Shown: positions 26,056 to 34,020, counted from the stretch's first letter. The stretch is 38,574 bases of DNA from an uncultured Clostridia bacterium (GCA_944392065.1 CALXVO010000001.1:1-38574); one strand, 5' to 3'. Notes: generated by a model not told the origin, from the letters alone. Program-made: numbers and translations.

Positions 26056-26913
26056 CTATACACTTCTCCTTATTGATTCTTCATTGTCCACAACAATGTA
26101 ACTGAAATCACCAGATAATTCCTTTGCATAAACTTTAGTTCCAAATACTTTATTTACTAAATTTATTTTCTTAGACATCAGTCTTATTATTGGATTAAAC
26201 AATTTAATAAAATGCATTTTCTTATTCATACTTTCAGCCATAACTTTTATAATTTGCTTGGTACTAATATATTCTTTATTCTGAGGATAAAATGTTCCAT
26301 TTTTTTCATTATCTATAGCTTGTTTAATAAATTCGCAAAGGTTGTCTATGTATATCATGCTTCTTTCGTTTTCTACATTTGGAAAAATTGGACTTAATTT
26401 TGCAATTTTCTTTAATCTTTGAAAGTTTCCTTTGCAATTTTGTCCATAAACCATCGGTGTACGTATTATAACTGTTTTGAAATTTTCATTTTCTAGCTTT
26501 TTTATTCCTTCTTCTGCTTGTAGTTTACTATTTCCATAAAAATTCTTAGGTTGTGGAGCTGTATTTCTATCTATTACCTTTTTTTCTCCAATATGATCAT
26601 CATCACCATATATAATCATACTGCTCATAAATATAAATTGTTTTACATTTTCTTTTTTTGCCTTGTTTGCTACTTGAATGGCTAAATCACGATTTACTTT
26701 ATAATACAAATCTTCTAGCTTTTTGTCTGTAGAAACATGTGCTATGCCAGCCACATGAAGAATTGTATCATATTTTGAAAAATCTTCTTGCTCCCAATCT
26801 TGTGTTTTTACATCAAGTTCTGTTATTTCATATTGGTTTTCTTCTTTTTTTAGCCATTCTTTCACATGAGTACCAATATAGCTATTTTTCCCCGTTATTA
26901 GTATCTTCTTCAA
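26056..26913 (-). CDS. SDR ketoreductase for a UDP-6-deoxy-HexNAc (WbpV-like)
   Basis: A 285-residue extended SDR protein. Seen: ILITGKNSYIGTHVKEWL (NAD(P) site), VAGIAH, the catalytic SSMIIYG and YGNSK pair, and a C-terminal ELSGDFSYIV typical of the quinovosamine/fucosamine reductases. In that role it would reduce the 4-keto product of the PglF-like dehydratase to UDP-QuiNAc or UDP-FucNAc. The start is a TTG at 26913 with AAGGAG 9 nt upstream and lies inside the transferase gene (32-bp overlap), so translation is probably coupled. The specific product is inferred from neighbours. Confidence 0.8.
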   Translation of the reverse strand: MKKILITGKNSYIGTHVKEWLKKEENQYEITELDVKTQDWEQEDFSKYDTILHVAGIAHVSTDKKLEDLYYKVNRDLAIQVANKAKKENVKQFIFMSSMIIYGDDDHIGEKKVIDRNTAPQPKNFYGNSKLQAEEGIKKLENENFKTVIIRTPMVYGQNCKGNFQRLKKIAKLSPIFPNVENERSMIYIDNLCEFIKQAIDNEKNGTFYPQNKEYISTKQIIKVMAESMNKKMHFIKLFNPIIRLMSKKINLVNKVFGTKVYAKELSGDFSYIVVDNEESIRRSV

Positions 26914-27532
26914 TTTTCTTTTCTCCTTTTTCTTCCACTTTTCCTTCTACTACACCATCGCTTTCAAAAACTTTAATTATGGTCTTAAAGAAAATTTTTA
27001 CATCTAGTAAAAAAGATATATTTTTAGTGTATTCGCCATCAATTTTGGCCTTTACTGGTATTTCAAGTTCATCTCTTCCACTTATTTGAGCAAGTCCTGT
27101 TAGTCCTGGTTTAATATCGTTTGCCCCATACTTATCTCTTTCAGCAATTAAATCATCTTGATTCCACAATGCTGGTCTAGGTCCAATTATACTCATATTT
27201 CCTTTTATGATATTTATAATTTGTGGAAGTTCATCTAAGCTTGTTTTTCTTAAAATTCTTCCCACTTTTGTTATATACATATCCGGGTTGTTTAACATGT
27301 GTGTAGGCATATCTTTTGGAGTATCTGCTCTCATTGTTCTAAATTTATATATCATAAAATATTTTTTATTTTTTCCTACTCTTTTTTGTCTAAAAAATAC
27401 TGGTCCTCGTGATTCTATTTTAATGCAAGCAGAGATTATTACACCTGGAATAAATAATATAATAATAGCTATAAGAGATAATACTACATCTATTATTCTT
27501 TTTATAAAAAAGTAAACTTTCTTTTTCTTCAT
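26882..27532 (-). CDS. Initiating phosphoglycosyl transferase (monotopic, bacterial sugar transferase)
   Basis: Transfers a sugar phosphate from a UDP-sugar to undecaprenyl phosphate, the first membrane step of the repeat unit. Seen: one hydrophobic N-terminal re-entrant segment (about 12-38), GPVFFRQKRVG, YKFRTM, TSLDELPQ with the catalytic D100-E101 dyad, MSIIGPRP and PGLTGLAQISGR. About 216 residues, the short PglC/EpsL-like form without a sensory or nucleotide-binding N-domain. An extra acidic and lysine-rich tail (last about 25 residues) overlaps the reductase gene. The start overlaps the dehydratase stop (ATGA). Confidence 0.95.
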   Translation of the reverse strand: MKKKKVYFFIKRIIDVVLSLIAIIILFIPGVIISACIKIESRGPVFFRQKRVGKNKKYFMIYKFRTMRADTPKDMPTHMLNNPDMYITKVGRILRKTSLDELPQIINIIKGNMSIIGPRPALWNQDDLIAERDKYGANDIKPGLTGLAQISGRDELEIPVKAKIDGEYTKNISFLLDVKIFFKTIIKVFESDGVVEGKVEEKGEKKIEEDTNNGEK

Positions 27533-29544
27533 ACATGTACTTGCTCCTTCATCTTATTAGTTCCCTGCTTTTTTATCTTGCTATGAATTTTATTCTTTTT
27601 TATATCTTGCTTAGTTTTTATATTGTCAACTTCATTTTTTTGTTTTACTTTTGTGTTGCAGTTAATCTCGAAGTTAGACTCTTCCTCTTCTGTTTTTCTT
27701 TCTTTATAAGTAGGAACTACCTTTTTCATATTTGCTTTAATTTTTTTAAGTTCTATATGTTCATCGGAAATAGTTTCCCTTAATATATCTAATTTTTTCT
27801 CTAATTCGTCCACCGTAATTCTGGAAGGTTTTGCAATAAATATTTTACTATGTTCTGTGCTTTTTAATCCTTCTTCATTCATTAATATTTCTTCATACAG
27901 TTTCTCGCCAGGGCGTAATCCTGTTATTTTTATTGGAATATCTACTTCTGGTTGTAGTCCAGATAGTTTTATTAAGCTTACTGCCAAATCATATATTTTA
28001 ACAGGTTCTCCCATATCTAGTACAAATATTTCTCCACCTTTTGCATAAGTGATAGCTTGTAATACAAGCTGTACTGCCTCTGGTATTGTCATAAAGAATC
28101 TTGTAATATCCTTATGAGTTACAGTAATAGGTCCACCTTTTGCAATTTGTTTTTTGAATAAAGGTACAACAGATCCGTTACTTCCTAGCACATTTCCAAA
28201 TCTAACTGCAACAAATTCTGTTTTGCTAACCTTATCTTTTGCTTGGATAATCATTTCACACATTCTTTTTGTTGCCCCCATTATGTTTGTTGGGTTTACC
28301 GCTTTATCTGTTGAGATTAATACACATCTTTTTACTTCATATTTATCACAGCAATTTGCAACATTATATGTACCAAATACATTGTTCTTTATTGCTTCTA
28401 ATGGGCTTGTTTCCATTAAAGGAACATGTTTATGGGCCGCAGCATGAAAAACAACATATGGCTTTACTTTTTCAAATATATTTTCCATTCTTGCTTTATC
28501 TCTAACACTTGCTACAATGGCATCTATCTTTATGTTATTAGTATTTGCTTTTAATTCTAATTCGATATCATACAAATTATTTTCATAAATATCAATTAAT
28601 ACCATTTCTTTTGGCTCGTATTTTGCTATTTGTCTACATAGTTCTGAACCAATAGATCCACCTGCTCCTGTAATTAATATAGTATGACCTTTTATTAACG
28701 TTTCTATATTATTATTATCTAGTACAATAGGGTCTCTTCCTAAAATATCTTCAATTTCTACATCCCTTAGATTTTGCATAACATTTTTTTCTGTAATAAA
28801 ATCTTGTATTCCAGGAAGTATTCTTAATTTAACACCTGTCTCTTGACATATATTTAGTATATCTTTTCTAGCTTTATTGTCTATGTTAGATATTGCAAAA
28901 AAGATAATATCAATTCTTTTTTCTTTGCATATTCTTACAATATCATTTCTATTTCCTAGTATTTCTACACCATTTATTTTACAATGTGCTTTTTTTATGT
29001 TGTCATCAATAATTCCAACAATATTATAACTAGTAATTAAGCTTTCTTTAATATTTTTTATAACTTCTCTACTAGCTTCTCCTCCACCAATAATAAGCAA
29101 ATTCTTTCTTTCCTGTTCTGGCTTAATGGTAACTTTGTTTGTCAGCATAAATTTAATAACTACTCGATAAAATATTAGCATAATTGCAGAAAAAATTCCT
29201 GCTAATAGATTTTCTCTTGGAGTTACTATTTTTAGATTAAATATTATTCCGATCATCGATACTACATTACATGAAACCATACTTACCAAAGCATATCCAA
29301 AATATTCTTTTGCACTTTCATAAATAGTAATATTTTTATATACTTCGAATAAGTTCAAAAATATCTCATATATAAAAACGGCAACTATTATTGTATTTAC
29401 CAAGTTTTCTGTTATCAATTCCTTTATTGCAATATCATTAAAAAGAAATATTTCTGAAATCAAGTATGATATTGCTATTACAAATATATCTATTAAAATC
29501 AAAATTATTTTTGTTAATTTTATTTTATCTACTAATATTTTCAT
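27529..29544 (-). CDS. PglF/CapD-like UDP-GlcNAc 4,6-dehydratase, membrane-bound
   Basis: A 671-residue nucleotide-sugar dehydratase that makes UDP-4-keto-6-deoxy-GlcNAc. Seen: four to five N-terminal membrane segments (to about residue 135), a first Rossmann unit (NLLIIGGGEASRE, about 148-160), the catalytic-domain NAD site GAGGSIGS (293-300), HAAAHKHVPLME, STDKAVNPTNIMGATKR (411-427) and FVLDMGEPVKIYDLA. Full length for the family, plus a lysine-rich C-terminal tail of about 60 residues that is not part of the fold. First gene of the polysaccharide operon, with AGGAAGAG 11 nt before the ATG. A 16-bp palindrome lies just upstream (29583-29598). Confidence 0.95.
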   Translation of the reverse strand: MKILVDKIKLTKIILILIDIFVIAISYLISEIFLFNDIAIKELITENLVNTIIVAVFIYEIFLNLFEVYKNITIYESAKEYFGYALVSMVSCNVVSMIGIIFNLKIVTPRENLLAGIFSAIMLIFYRVVIKFMLTNKVTIKPEQERKNLLIIGGGEASREVIKNIKESLITSYNIVGIIDDNIKKAHCKINGVEILGNRNDIVRICKEKRIDIIFFAISNIDNKARKDILNICQETGVKLRILPGIQDFITEKNVMQNLRDVEIEDILGRDPIVLDNNNIETLIKGHTILITGAGGSIGSELCRQIAKYEPKEMVLIDIYENNLYDIELELKANTNNIKIDAIVASVRDKARMENIFEKVKPYVVFHAAAHKHVPLMETSPLEAIKNNVFGTYNVANCCDKYEVKRCVLISTDKAVNPTNIMGATKRMCEMIIQAKDKVSKTEFVAVRFGNVLGSNGSVVPLFKKQIAKGGPITVTHKDITRFFMTIPEAVQLVLQAITYAKGGEIFVLDMGEPVKIYDLAVSLIKLSGLQPEVDIPIKITGLRPGEKLYEEILMNEEGLKSTEHSKIFIAKPSRITVDELEKKLDILRETISDEHIELKKIKANMKKVVPTYKERKTEEEESNFEINCNTKVKQKNEVDNIKTKQDIKKNKIHSKIKKQGTNKMKEQVHV

Positions 29545-29582
29545 TTTTTTAACAACTCTTCCTTTTATTGTTCACTACAAAA

Positions 29583-29598
29583 ATGATAGTACTATCAT
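29583..29598. promoter_or_regulatory. 16-bp perfect palindrome upstream of the polysaccharide operon
   Basis: ATGATAGT followed by ACTATCAT, about 40 bp before the first start codon. It is a plausible operator for a dimeric repressor; no regulator gene is nearby. I could not find a convincing promoter around it. Confidence 0.35.
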
Positions 29599-29623
29599 CT
29601 AATAATTATTCTATCCTCTATTT

Positions 29624-29770
29624 TCATATATTAATAATGTATTTATTAAGTGTTACATTTTTATTACATTCATTTTTTCTTAGGGCTGTAATAGTTACAG
29701 GCATTTCGGATGTTTTCAATGTAATTCTCCTTCCTCTTTCTATTACGGTTTCGCCCTTATTATATATCAT
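29624..29770 (-). CDS. Possible small hypothetical protein or gene remnant
   Basis: A 48-codon frame starting MIYNKGETVIERGRR and ending NKYIINI. Its codon use (A/G-rich sense strand, mixed Gly/Glu/Arg content) resembles that of genes here, but there is no good ribosome site. The open frame continues upstream to about 29836, where it enters the left end of the element at 29821. It could be a small gene or the remnant of one cut by that insertion. I do not recognise it. Confidence 0.25.
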   Translation of the reverse strand: MIYNKGETVIERGRRITLKTSEMPVTITALRKNECNKNVTLNKYIINI

Positions 29771-29820
29771 CTCTATATAATTTTCAACATTTTTCTTGTT
29801 TTTATGACTATATTTTTTTA

Positions 29821-30150
29821 TGAACTTTAGGGACACTCTTACAAGTTCACAATTAATACTTTATTTAAAAGTTAACAAAGGAGTGTATGTTTTTTAATTT
29901 TACGTTGGAGTGCTTAAGGTGGGGACCAACAAGTTTACACTTATTGGAAGTGAGACATGTGATGTGTGATATGAGAACTCAAAATAAATTATTTCACACT
30001 TCTCATCTCTCATTTCTCATTTCTCATTTCTCATAGTACAGTTTGTACGATGTTGGGGGCCGGAAACGTAAAATAAAAAAACATACACTCCTTCCAAAAA
30101 TGAATTGTAAATTATAGCATCTGAACTTTTAAGAGTGTCCCTAAGGTTCA
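29821..30150. mobile_element. MITE-like element with long terminal inverted repeats
   Basis: Ends at 29821-29849 and 30122-30150 match as inverted repeats in 27 of 29 positions (core TTAGGGACACTCTTA). A second pair of arms follows (about 29877-29906 and 30064-30096, core AAGGAGTGTATG). Both flanks show TTTA, a possible 4-bp target duplication. The middle holds a GTTGG...CCAAC hairpin, 7-bp TTCTCAT repeats and GTAC-N-GTAC. No transposase is encoded. The right end reaches into ldh and supplies its stop codon. Confidence 0.7.
30000..30034. repeat. Five 7-bp tandem repeats
   Basis: The unit TTCTCAT repeats five times (the second copy is CTCTCAT), inside the MITE-like element. ATGAGAA on its left side could pair with it. 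The same heptamer ends the palindrome at 31520-31554. Confidence 0.75.
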
Positions 30151-31100
30151 TTTACAATTTTATCAATAGAATCTTCTCGCATCTTCTTAATAATTTTACA
30201 GCTCTCATTCAATTTTTTCTGTTCTTCTTCATCTAATTCTAAATCTAATAATTCTCGTACTCCTTTTGCATTAATTACCGCTGGTACCCCAATGTATATA
30301 TCTTCTTGCCCATAAGCACCATTTTCTAAATAAGTGGATACCGTAAGAATAGAGTTTTCATTGTCTAGTATTGCTCTTACAATTCTATTTAATGCCATAC
30401 CTATTCCGTAATATGTTGCTTTTTTCTTTTCAATTATTTCATAAGCGGCATCTACTACTCCTCTATGAATTTTTTCTAAATCTGTCATTGGATGCTTATT
30501 ATCTTTCATAACATCTATAACACTTTTGCAACCAATATATGCATGTTTCCATGGCACGAAAGAAGAATCTCCATGTTCTCCCATAATATAAGCATGAATG
30601 TTTTTACTAGATATTTTAAAGTAATCTGCTAATAAATAACGAAGTCTTGCTGTATCTAAAACTGTTCCTGAACCAAATACTTGGTTTTTAGGAAGTCCTG
30701 ATACTTTTGCTACAACATAAGTCATTAAATCTACAGGATTACTTGCAACCACAATAATTCCGTCAAATCCACTTGCCATTATTTGTTCTGTAATACTTTT
30801 CATGATTTTTGTGTTTACTTCTGCAAGCTCTAATCTTGTTTGGCCTGGTTTTTGTGCAGCTCCTGCTGTAATAACAACAATTTGTGCATCTTTGCAATCA
30901 CTATAATCTCCTGCTTTTATTACCATTTTTTGTGGAGCATATGGAAGTCCATGTGATAAGTCCATTTCCTCTCCAATTGTTTTATCTTTGTCCAAATCCA
31001 CTAAAACAAGTTCATTAATACCTCCTCTATTTAGCATTGAATATGCCATACTCATTCCAACAAATCCAGTTCCAACTAATACTATTTTTCCTTTTTTCAT
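30141..31100 (-). CDS. ldh: L-lactate dehydrogenase
   Basis: Reduces pyruvate to L-lactate with NADH, a fermentative route for redox balance. Seen: Rossmann start KIVLVGTGFVGMSMAYS, the specificity loop AGAAQKPGQTRLEL with Gln rather than Arg (lactate, not malate), DTARLRYLL, and the active-site MGEHGDSSFVPW. I chose the ATG at 31100 because AGGAGG lies 9 nt upstream; a start 9 codons earlier would put that site inside the gene. 319 residues, normal. The last codons and the stop lie inside the right terminal repeat of the MITE-like element, so the original C-terminus may have been replaced. No clear Rex box was found. Confidence 0.95.
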   Translation of the reverse strand: MKKGKIVLVGTGFVGMSMAYSMLNRGGINELVLVDLDKDKTIGEEMDLSHGLPYAPQKMVIKAGDYSDCKDAQIVVITAGAAQKPGQTRLELAEVNTKIMKSITEQIMASGFDGIIVVASNPVDLMTYVVAKVSGLPKNQVFGSGTVLDTARLRYLLADYFKISSKNIHAYIMGEHGDSSFVPWKHAYIGCKSVIDVMKDNKHPMTDLEKIHRGVVDAAYEIIEKKKATYYGIGMALNRIVRAILDNENSILTVSTYLENGAYGQEDIYIGVPAVINAKGVRELLDLELDEEEQKKLNESCKIIKKMREDSIDKIVNEP

Positions 31101-31142
31101 AGTGTGTATCCTCCTATCTTTTCTCATAATTTTATCTTTATT

Positions 31143-31171
31143 ACTTTATCATATCATACCTATTTTTTCAA
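31143..31171 (-). promoter_or_regulatory. Probable promoter of ldh
   Basis: TTGAAA (31171-31166), a 17-nt spacer and TAAAGT (31148-31143) on the minus strand, about 45 nt before the start codon. Confidence 0.5.
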
Positions 31172-31239
31172 TTATTTATACGAATTGTGACAGGCTTTTG
31201 TCTGAATATTCTTAGCTTAGGGCAAATATTTTCCATAAT

Positions 31240-31268
31240 TTGACAATCAAGTAAATATTATGTTATTA
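31240..31268 (+). promoter_or_regulatory. Probable promoter of the plus-strand toxin mRNA (locus 2)
   Basis: TTGACA (31240-31245), a 17-nt spacer and TTATTA (31263-31268), a weak -10. A start near 31275 would give a leader of about 37 nt. Confidence 0.45.
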
Positions 31269-31311
31269 CAATTATGCACCGTCTTTCTTAGTCTGAAAGG
31301 AGGGTAGCACT

Positions 31312-31380
31312 TTGAAAGACTTACTAAAGTTACTTAAACTATATGTTCTATATTTGATTATAAAACATATGGATGAGTAA
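31312..31380 (+). CDS. 22-residue amphipathic peptide, candidate type I toxin (locus 2)
   Basis: A mini-ORF with TTG at 31312 and TAA at 31378-31380. AAAGGAGGG (31296-31304) lies exactly 7 nt upstream, one of the best ribosome sites in the window. The peptide starts MKDLLKLLKLYVLYLIIK and ends HMDE, a short Leu/Ile-rich helix with charged ends like Fst-type toxins; the first four residues also match Fst (MKDL). A 7-bp stem (31281-31287 with 31314-31320, GTCTTTC/GAAAGAC) could hide the ribosome site. A terminator follows within 5 nt. The antisense RNA from the other strand is complementary to the start codon region through a 13-bp repeat. Confidence 0.65.
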   Translation: MKDLLKLLKLYVLYLIIKHMDE

Positions 31381-31439
31381 AACAAAAAGACTAGGACTTG
31401 CGCTCCTAGTCTTTTTTTCTTTACTATGAAAGACTTACT
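31313..31439. repeat. 13-bp direct repeat linking toxin and antisense RNA (locus 2)
   Basis: TGAAAGACTTACT occurs at 31313-31325, covering the last two bases of the toxin start codon, and again at 31427-31439, inside the antisense transcription unit. Because the units converge, the antisense RNA carries the complement of the toxin start region, as the DRa/DRb repeats do in the par locus of pAD1. Confidence 0.85.
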
Positions 31440-31451
31440 GTTTTTGACGTC
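31380..31451 (-). ncRNA. Candidate antitoxin RNA (RNA II-like) of TA locus 2
   Basis: About 70 nt from a predicted start near 31451 to the U-run after the shared hairpin. It carries the complement of the 13-bp repeat (31439-31427) upstream of the hairpin, so it can pair with the toxin mRNA at the start codon and along the whole terminator stem-loop. The size and layout match RNA II of the Enterococcus par locus (about 65 nt). No ORF is evident in it. Confidence 0.7.
31384..31418. terminator. Bidirectional terminator of TA locus 2
   Basis: 13-bp perfect arms AAAAAGACTAGGA and TCCTAGTCTTTTT (31384-31396 and 31404-31416), loop CTTGCGC, with T-runs after the stem on both strands. Confidence 0.9.
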
Positions 31452-31457
31452 AAATAT

Positions 31458-31486
31458 ATTTTAACATCATTTTTATTATATGTCAA
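31458..31486 (-). promoter_or_regulatory. Promoter of the antisense RNA (locus 2)
   Basis: TTGACA (31486-31481), a 17-nt spacer and TAAAAT (31463-31458) on the minus strand, a near-perfect sigma-A promoter. It is stronger than the toxin promoter, as expected for an unstable antitoxin RNA. Confidence 0.8.
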
Positions 31487-31519
31487 ATTTTTTTGCTTAT
31501 TCGTTTCTTTATGTATGCT

Positions 31520-31554
31520 AATGAGAAATTGGGGACTGTCCCCAATTTCTCATT
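31520..31554. repeat. 35-bp perfect palindrome at the end of clpC
   Basis: 17-bp arms (AATGAGAAATTGGGGAC and its complement) around a single T. It touches the clpC stop codon and could act as terminator or RNA stabiliser for the heat-shock operon, although no U-run follows. The ends carry TTCTCAT, as in the repeats at 30000-30034. Confidence 0.75.
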
Positions 31555-34001
31555 TATTCTACTTTTATTTCATCATTGTCGGCAACTATTTTTGCTTTTT
31601 TATGCGGAGCTATTTTTCCATCCAATATTGCTTCTGCAATTTTATCTTCTACATTGCTTTGTATTGCTCTTTTTAATGGTCTAGCTCCATAATTTGCGTC
31701 AATGCCTTTTTTAGCTACCAAGTCTTTTACCGTTTTATCTATTTCCACATCATACTCTTGCTCTTTTAGTCTCTTTTGTACTTGTTTTAACATGATTTCT
31801 ATTATTTGTCCAATATCTTCATCTGTCAATTTATGGAATACTATAATATCATCAATACGGTTTATAAATTCTGGTCTAAATTGTTTCTTTAATTCTGACA
31901 TTACATCTTTTTTAATATTCTCATATTCTTTTTCTTGTCCTTCTTTATTATCTGTATCTTGACTAAATCCAAGTACATTTTTATCTGTAATCATTCTAGC
32001 GCCTACATTTGATGTCATTATTATAACAGTATTTTTAAAGTTAACTGTTCTACCTTGTGCATCTGTTAATCTACCATCATCTAATATTTGAAGTAACATA
32101 TTCATTACATCAGGATGTGCTTTTTCTATTTCATCAAATAGTATTACAGAATATGGTTTTCTTCTTATTTTTTCTGTTAATTGACCACCTTCATCATATC
32201 CAACATATCCTGGAGGTGAACCAATAAGTTTTGCAACAGAATGTGGTTCCATGTATTCAGACATATCAACCCTTATCATTGCCTCTTCATTTCCGAAAAG
32301 TGCTTCTGCTAGAGCTTTTGAAAGTTCTGTTTTACCAACACCTGTTGGTCCTAAGAATAGGAATGAGCCTATTGGTCTATTTGGATCTTTTAATCCAACT
32401 CTACCTCTTCTTATTGCTTTACTTACCGCTTCTACTGCTTCATTTTGTCCAATTACTCTTTTATGCAATGTTTCCTCCAAATGTTTTAATTTTTCATTTT
32501 CATCTTGAGTAATTTTTTGTACTGGAATACCAGTCCAACTAGCTATTACTTCTGCAATGTCTTCCTCTGTAAGGCTCATGACATTTTTGCTATTTTTGCT
32601 TTGCCATTTTTTCTTTTCTTTTTCTAATTTATCTTTTTGCTCATTTTCTTTATCTCTTAAAGTAGCAGCCTTTTCAAAATCTTGCACTCTTATTGCTTCT
32701 TCTTTGTCTCTATCAAGAGTTGCAATCTTTTCTTCTATTTCTTTGATACTATCTGGCATTGTATATGTTCTCATTTTTACTCTTGATGCAGCCTCATCCA
32801 TTAAGTCTATTGCTTTATCTGGTAAAAATCTATCATTAATGTATCTTATAGATAAATCTACTGCTGCTTTTATAGCTTCTTCTGTAATTTTTACATTATG
32901 ATGAGCTTCATATTTATCTCTTAAACCTTCTAGTATTTTAACTGTTTCTTCTTCAGTTGGCTCACCTACTGTAACAGGGCTAAACCTTCTTTCCAATGCA
33001 CTATCTTTCTCAATATATTTTCTATATTCATTTAACGTTGTAGCGCCTACTACTTGAACTTCTCCCCTTGCTAAAAGAGGCTTTAAAATGTTAGCTGCAT
33101 CCACAGCACCTTCTGCAGAACCTGCACCAACTATTGTATGAATTTCATCTATGAAAAGAATTACATCTCCTGCTTTTCTTACTTCTGATAAGCATTTCTT
33201 AATTCTCTCTTCGAAATCTCCTCTATACTTAGCACCTGCTACCATACCTGATATATCAAGTGTTACAACTCTTTTATTTTTTAGCATTTCTGGCACATCA
33301 TCTGCTACTATCTTTTCAGCTAAACCCTCTACAACTGCTGTTTTACCAACACCTGGTTCACCAATTAAACATGGATTATTTTTTGTTCTTCTTGATAAAA
33401 TTTGTGTTACCCTATCAATTTCATTTTTTCTACCTATTACAGGGTCTAACTTGCCTTCTCTTGCTTGTTTGGTTAAGTCAGAACCAAATTGATTCAATGT
33501 TGGAGTAGAATTAAAACTTCCTGAATTCTTATCTGTTGTTCTTGAAGAATTAGAGTCCATACCTTCTTCGTTTATCACTTTAACAATTTCATTATATAGC
33601 TTACGCGGATCTATATTTAAATCCATCATAATTCTAACAGCAACACTATCTCCTTCTTGCATTATGCCTATTAATATATGTTCTGTACCAATAAATTCAG
33701 AGCCTAATTTACGTGCTTCTATAAAAGCATTTTCAATTACTCTTTTACTTCTTGGAGTGAAACCTAAAGACTGATTTTCAGCTAGTGGTTCACCAGTTCC
33801 AATAAGCATTTCAATTTCTTGCAAAATTTCCTCATCGGTTATATTTTGGTTTGCTAAGACTTTGCTTGCTACACCAGTTCCTTCTTTTGCTAAGCCATAT
33901 AGTATATGCTCCGTACCAATGTAGGTATGGCCAAGTTCTAGTGCTGCTTCATTTGCAATTTCAATTGCCTTTTCAGCTCTATTTGTAAATTTATACATCA
34001 T
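31554..34001 (-). CDS. clpC: ClpC, AAA+ unfoldase of the Clp protease
   Basis: An 815-residue hexameric ATPase that unfolds proteins, including McsB-marked ones, for ClpP. Seen: two N-terminal Clp-N repeats (about 1-145), AAA-1 with GEPGVGKT and VILFIDEIHT, a UVR-containing middle domain (about 410-470), and AAA-2 with FLFLGPTGVGKTELSKALAEALFGNE, VILFDEIEKAHPDV, an arginine finger region and the C-terminal YGARPLKRAI. An IGF/LGF-type ClpP contact loop is expected; NVLGFSQD lies at the right place. The ATG at 34001 has GGAG about 11 nt upstream. Last gene of ctsR-mcsA-mcsB-clpC, 19 nt after mcsB. Confidence 0.97.
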   Translation of the reverse strand: MMYKFTNRAEKAIEIANEAALELGHTYIGTEHILYGLAKEGTGVASKVLANQNITDEEILQEIEMLIGTGEPLAENQSLGFTPRSKRVIENAFIEARKLGSEFIGTEHILIGIMQEGDSVAVRIMMDLNIDPRKLYNEIVKVINEEGMDSNSSRTTDKNSGSFNSTPTLNQFGSDLTKQAREGKLDPVIGRKNEIDRVTQILSRRTKNNPCLIGEPGVGKTAVVEGLAEKIVADDVPEMLKNKRVVTLDISGMVAGAKYRGDFEERIKKCLSEVRKAGDVILFIDEIHTIVGAGSAEGAVDAANILKPLLARGEVQVVGATTLNEYRKYIEKDSALERRFSPVTVGEPTEEETVKILEGLRDKYEAHHNVKITEEAIKAAVDLSIRYINDRFLPDKAIDLMDEAASRVKMRTYTMPDSIKEIEEKIATLDRDKEEAIRVQDFEKAATLRDKENEQKDKLEKEKKKWQSKNSKNVMSLTEEDIAEVIASWTGIPVQKITQDENEKLKHLEETLHKRVIGQNEAVEAVSKAIRRGRVGLKDPNRPIGSFLFLGPTGVGKTELSKALAEALFGNEEAMIRVDMSEYMEPHSVAKLIGSPPGYVGYDEGGQLTEKIRRKPYSVILFDEIEKAHPDVMNMLLQILDDGRLTDAQGRTVNFKNTVIIMTSNVGARMITDKNVLGFSQDTDNKEGQEKEYENIKKDVMSELKKQFRPEFINRIDDIIVFHKLTDEDIGQIIEIMLKQVQKRLKEQEYDVEIDKTVKDLVAKKGIDANYGARPLKRAIQSNVEDKIAEAILDGKIAPHKKAKIVADNDEIKVE

Positions 34002-34020
34002 AATTTTTCACTCTCCTTTT

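Noticed and set aside
30000..30034. Tandem TTCTCAT units as a possible CRISPR-like array
   Set aside because: The units are contiguous 7-mers without spacers and lie inside a MITE-like element; no cas genes are present.
31101..31240. Rex operator before ldh
   Set aside because: No TTGTGAA-N4-TTCACAA-like palindrome was found; GTCACAATT alone is too weak.
32231..33508. Several plus-strand open frames opposite clpC (60-114 codons)
   Set aside because: They are antisense shadows of the conserved ClpC frame, with Leu/Phe/Ser-rich low-complexity translations and no ribosome sites.
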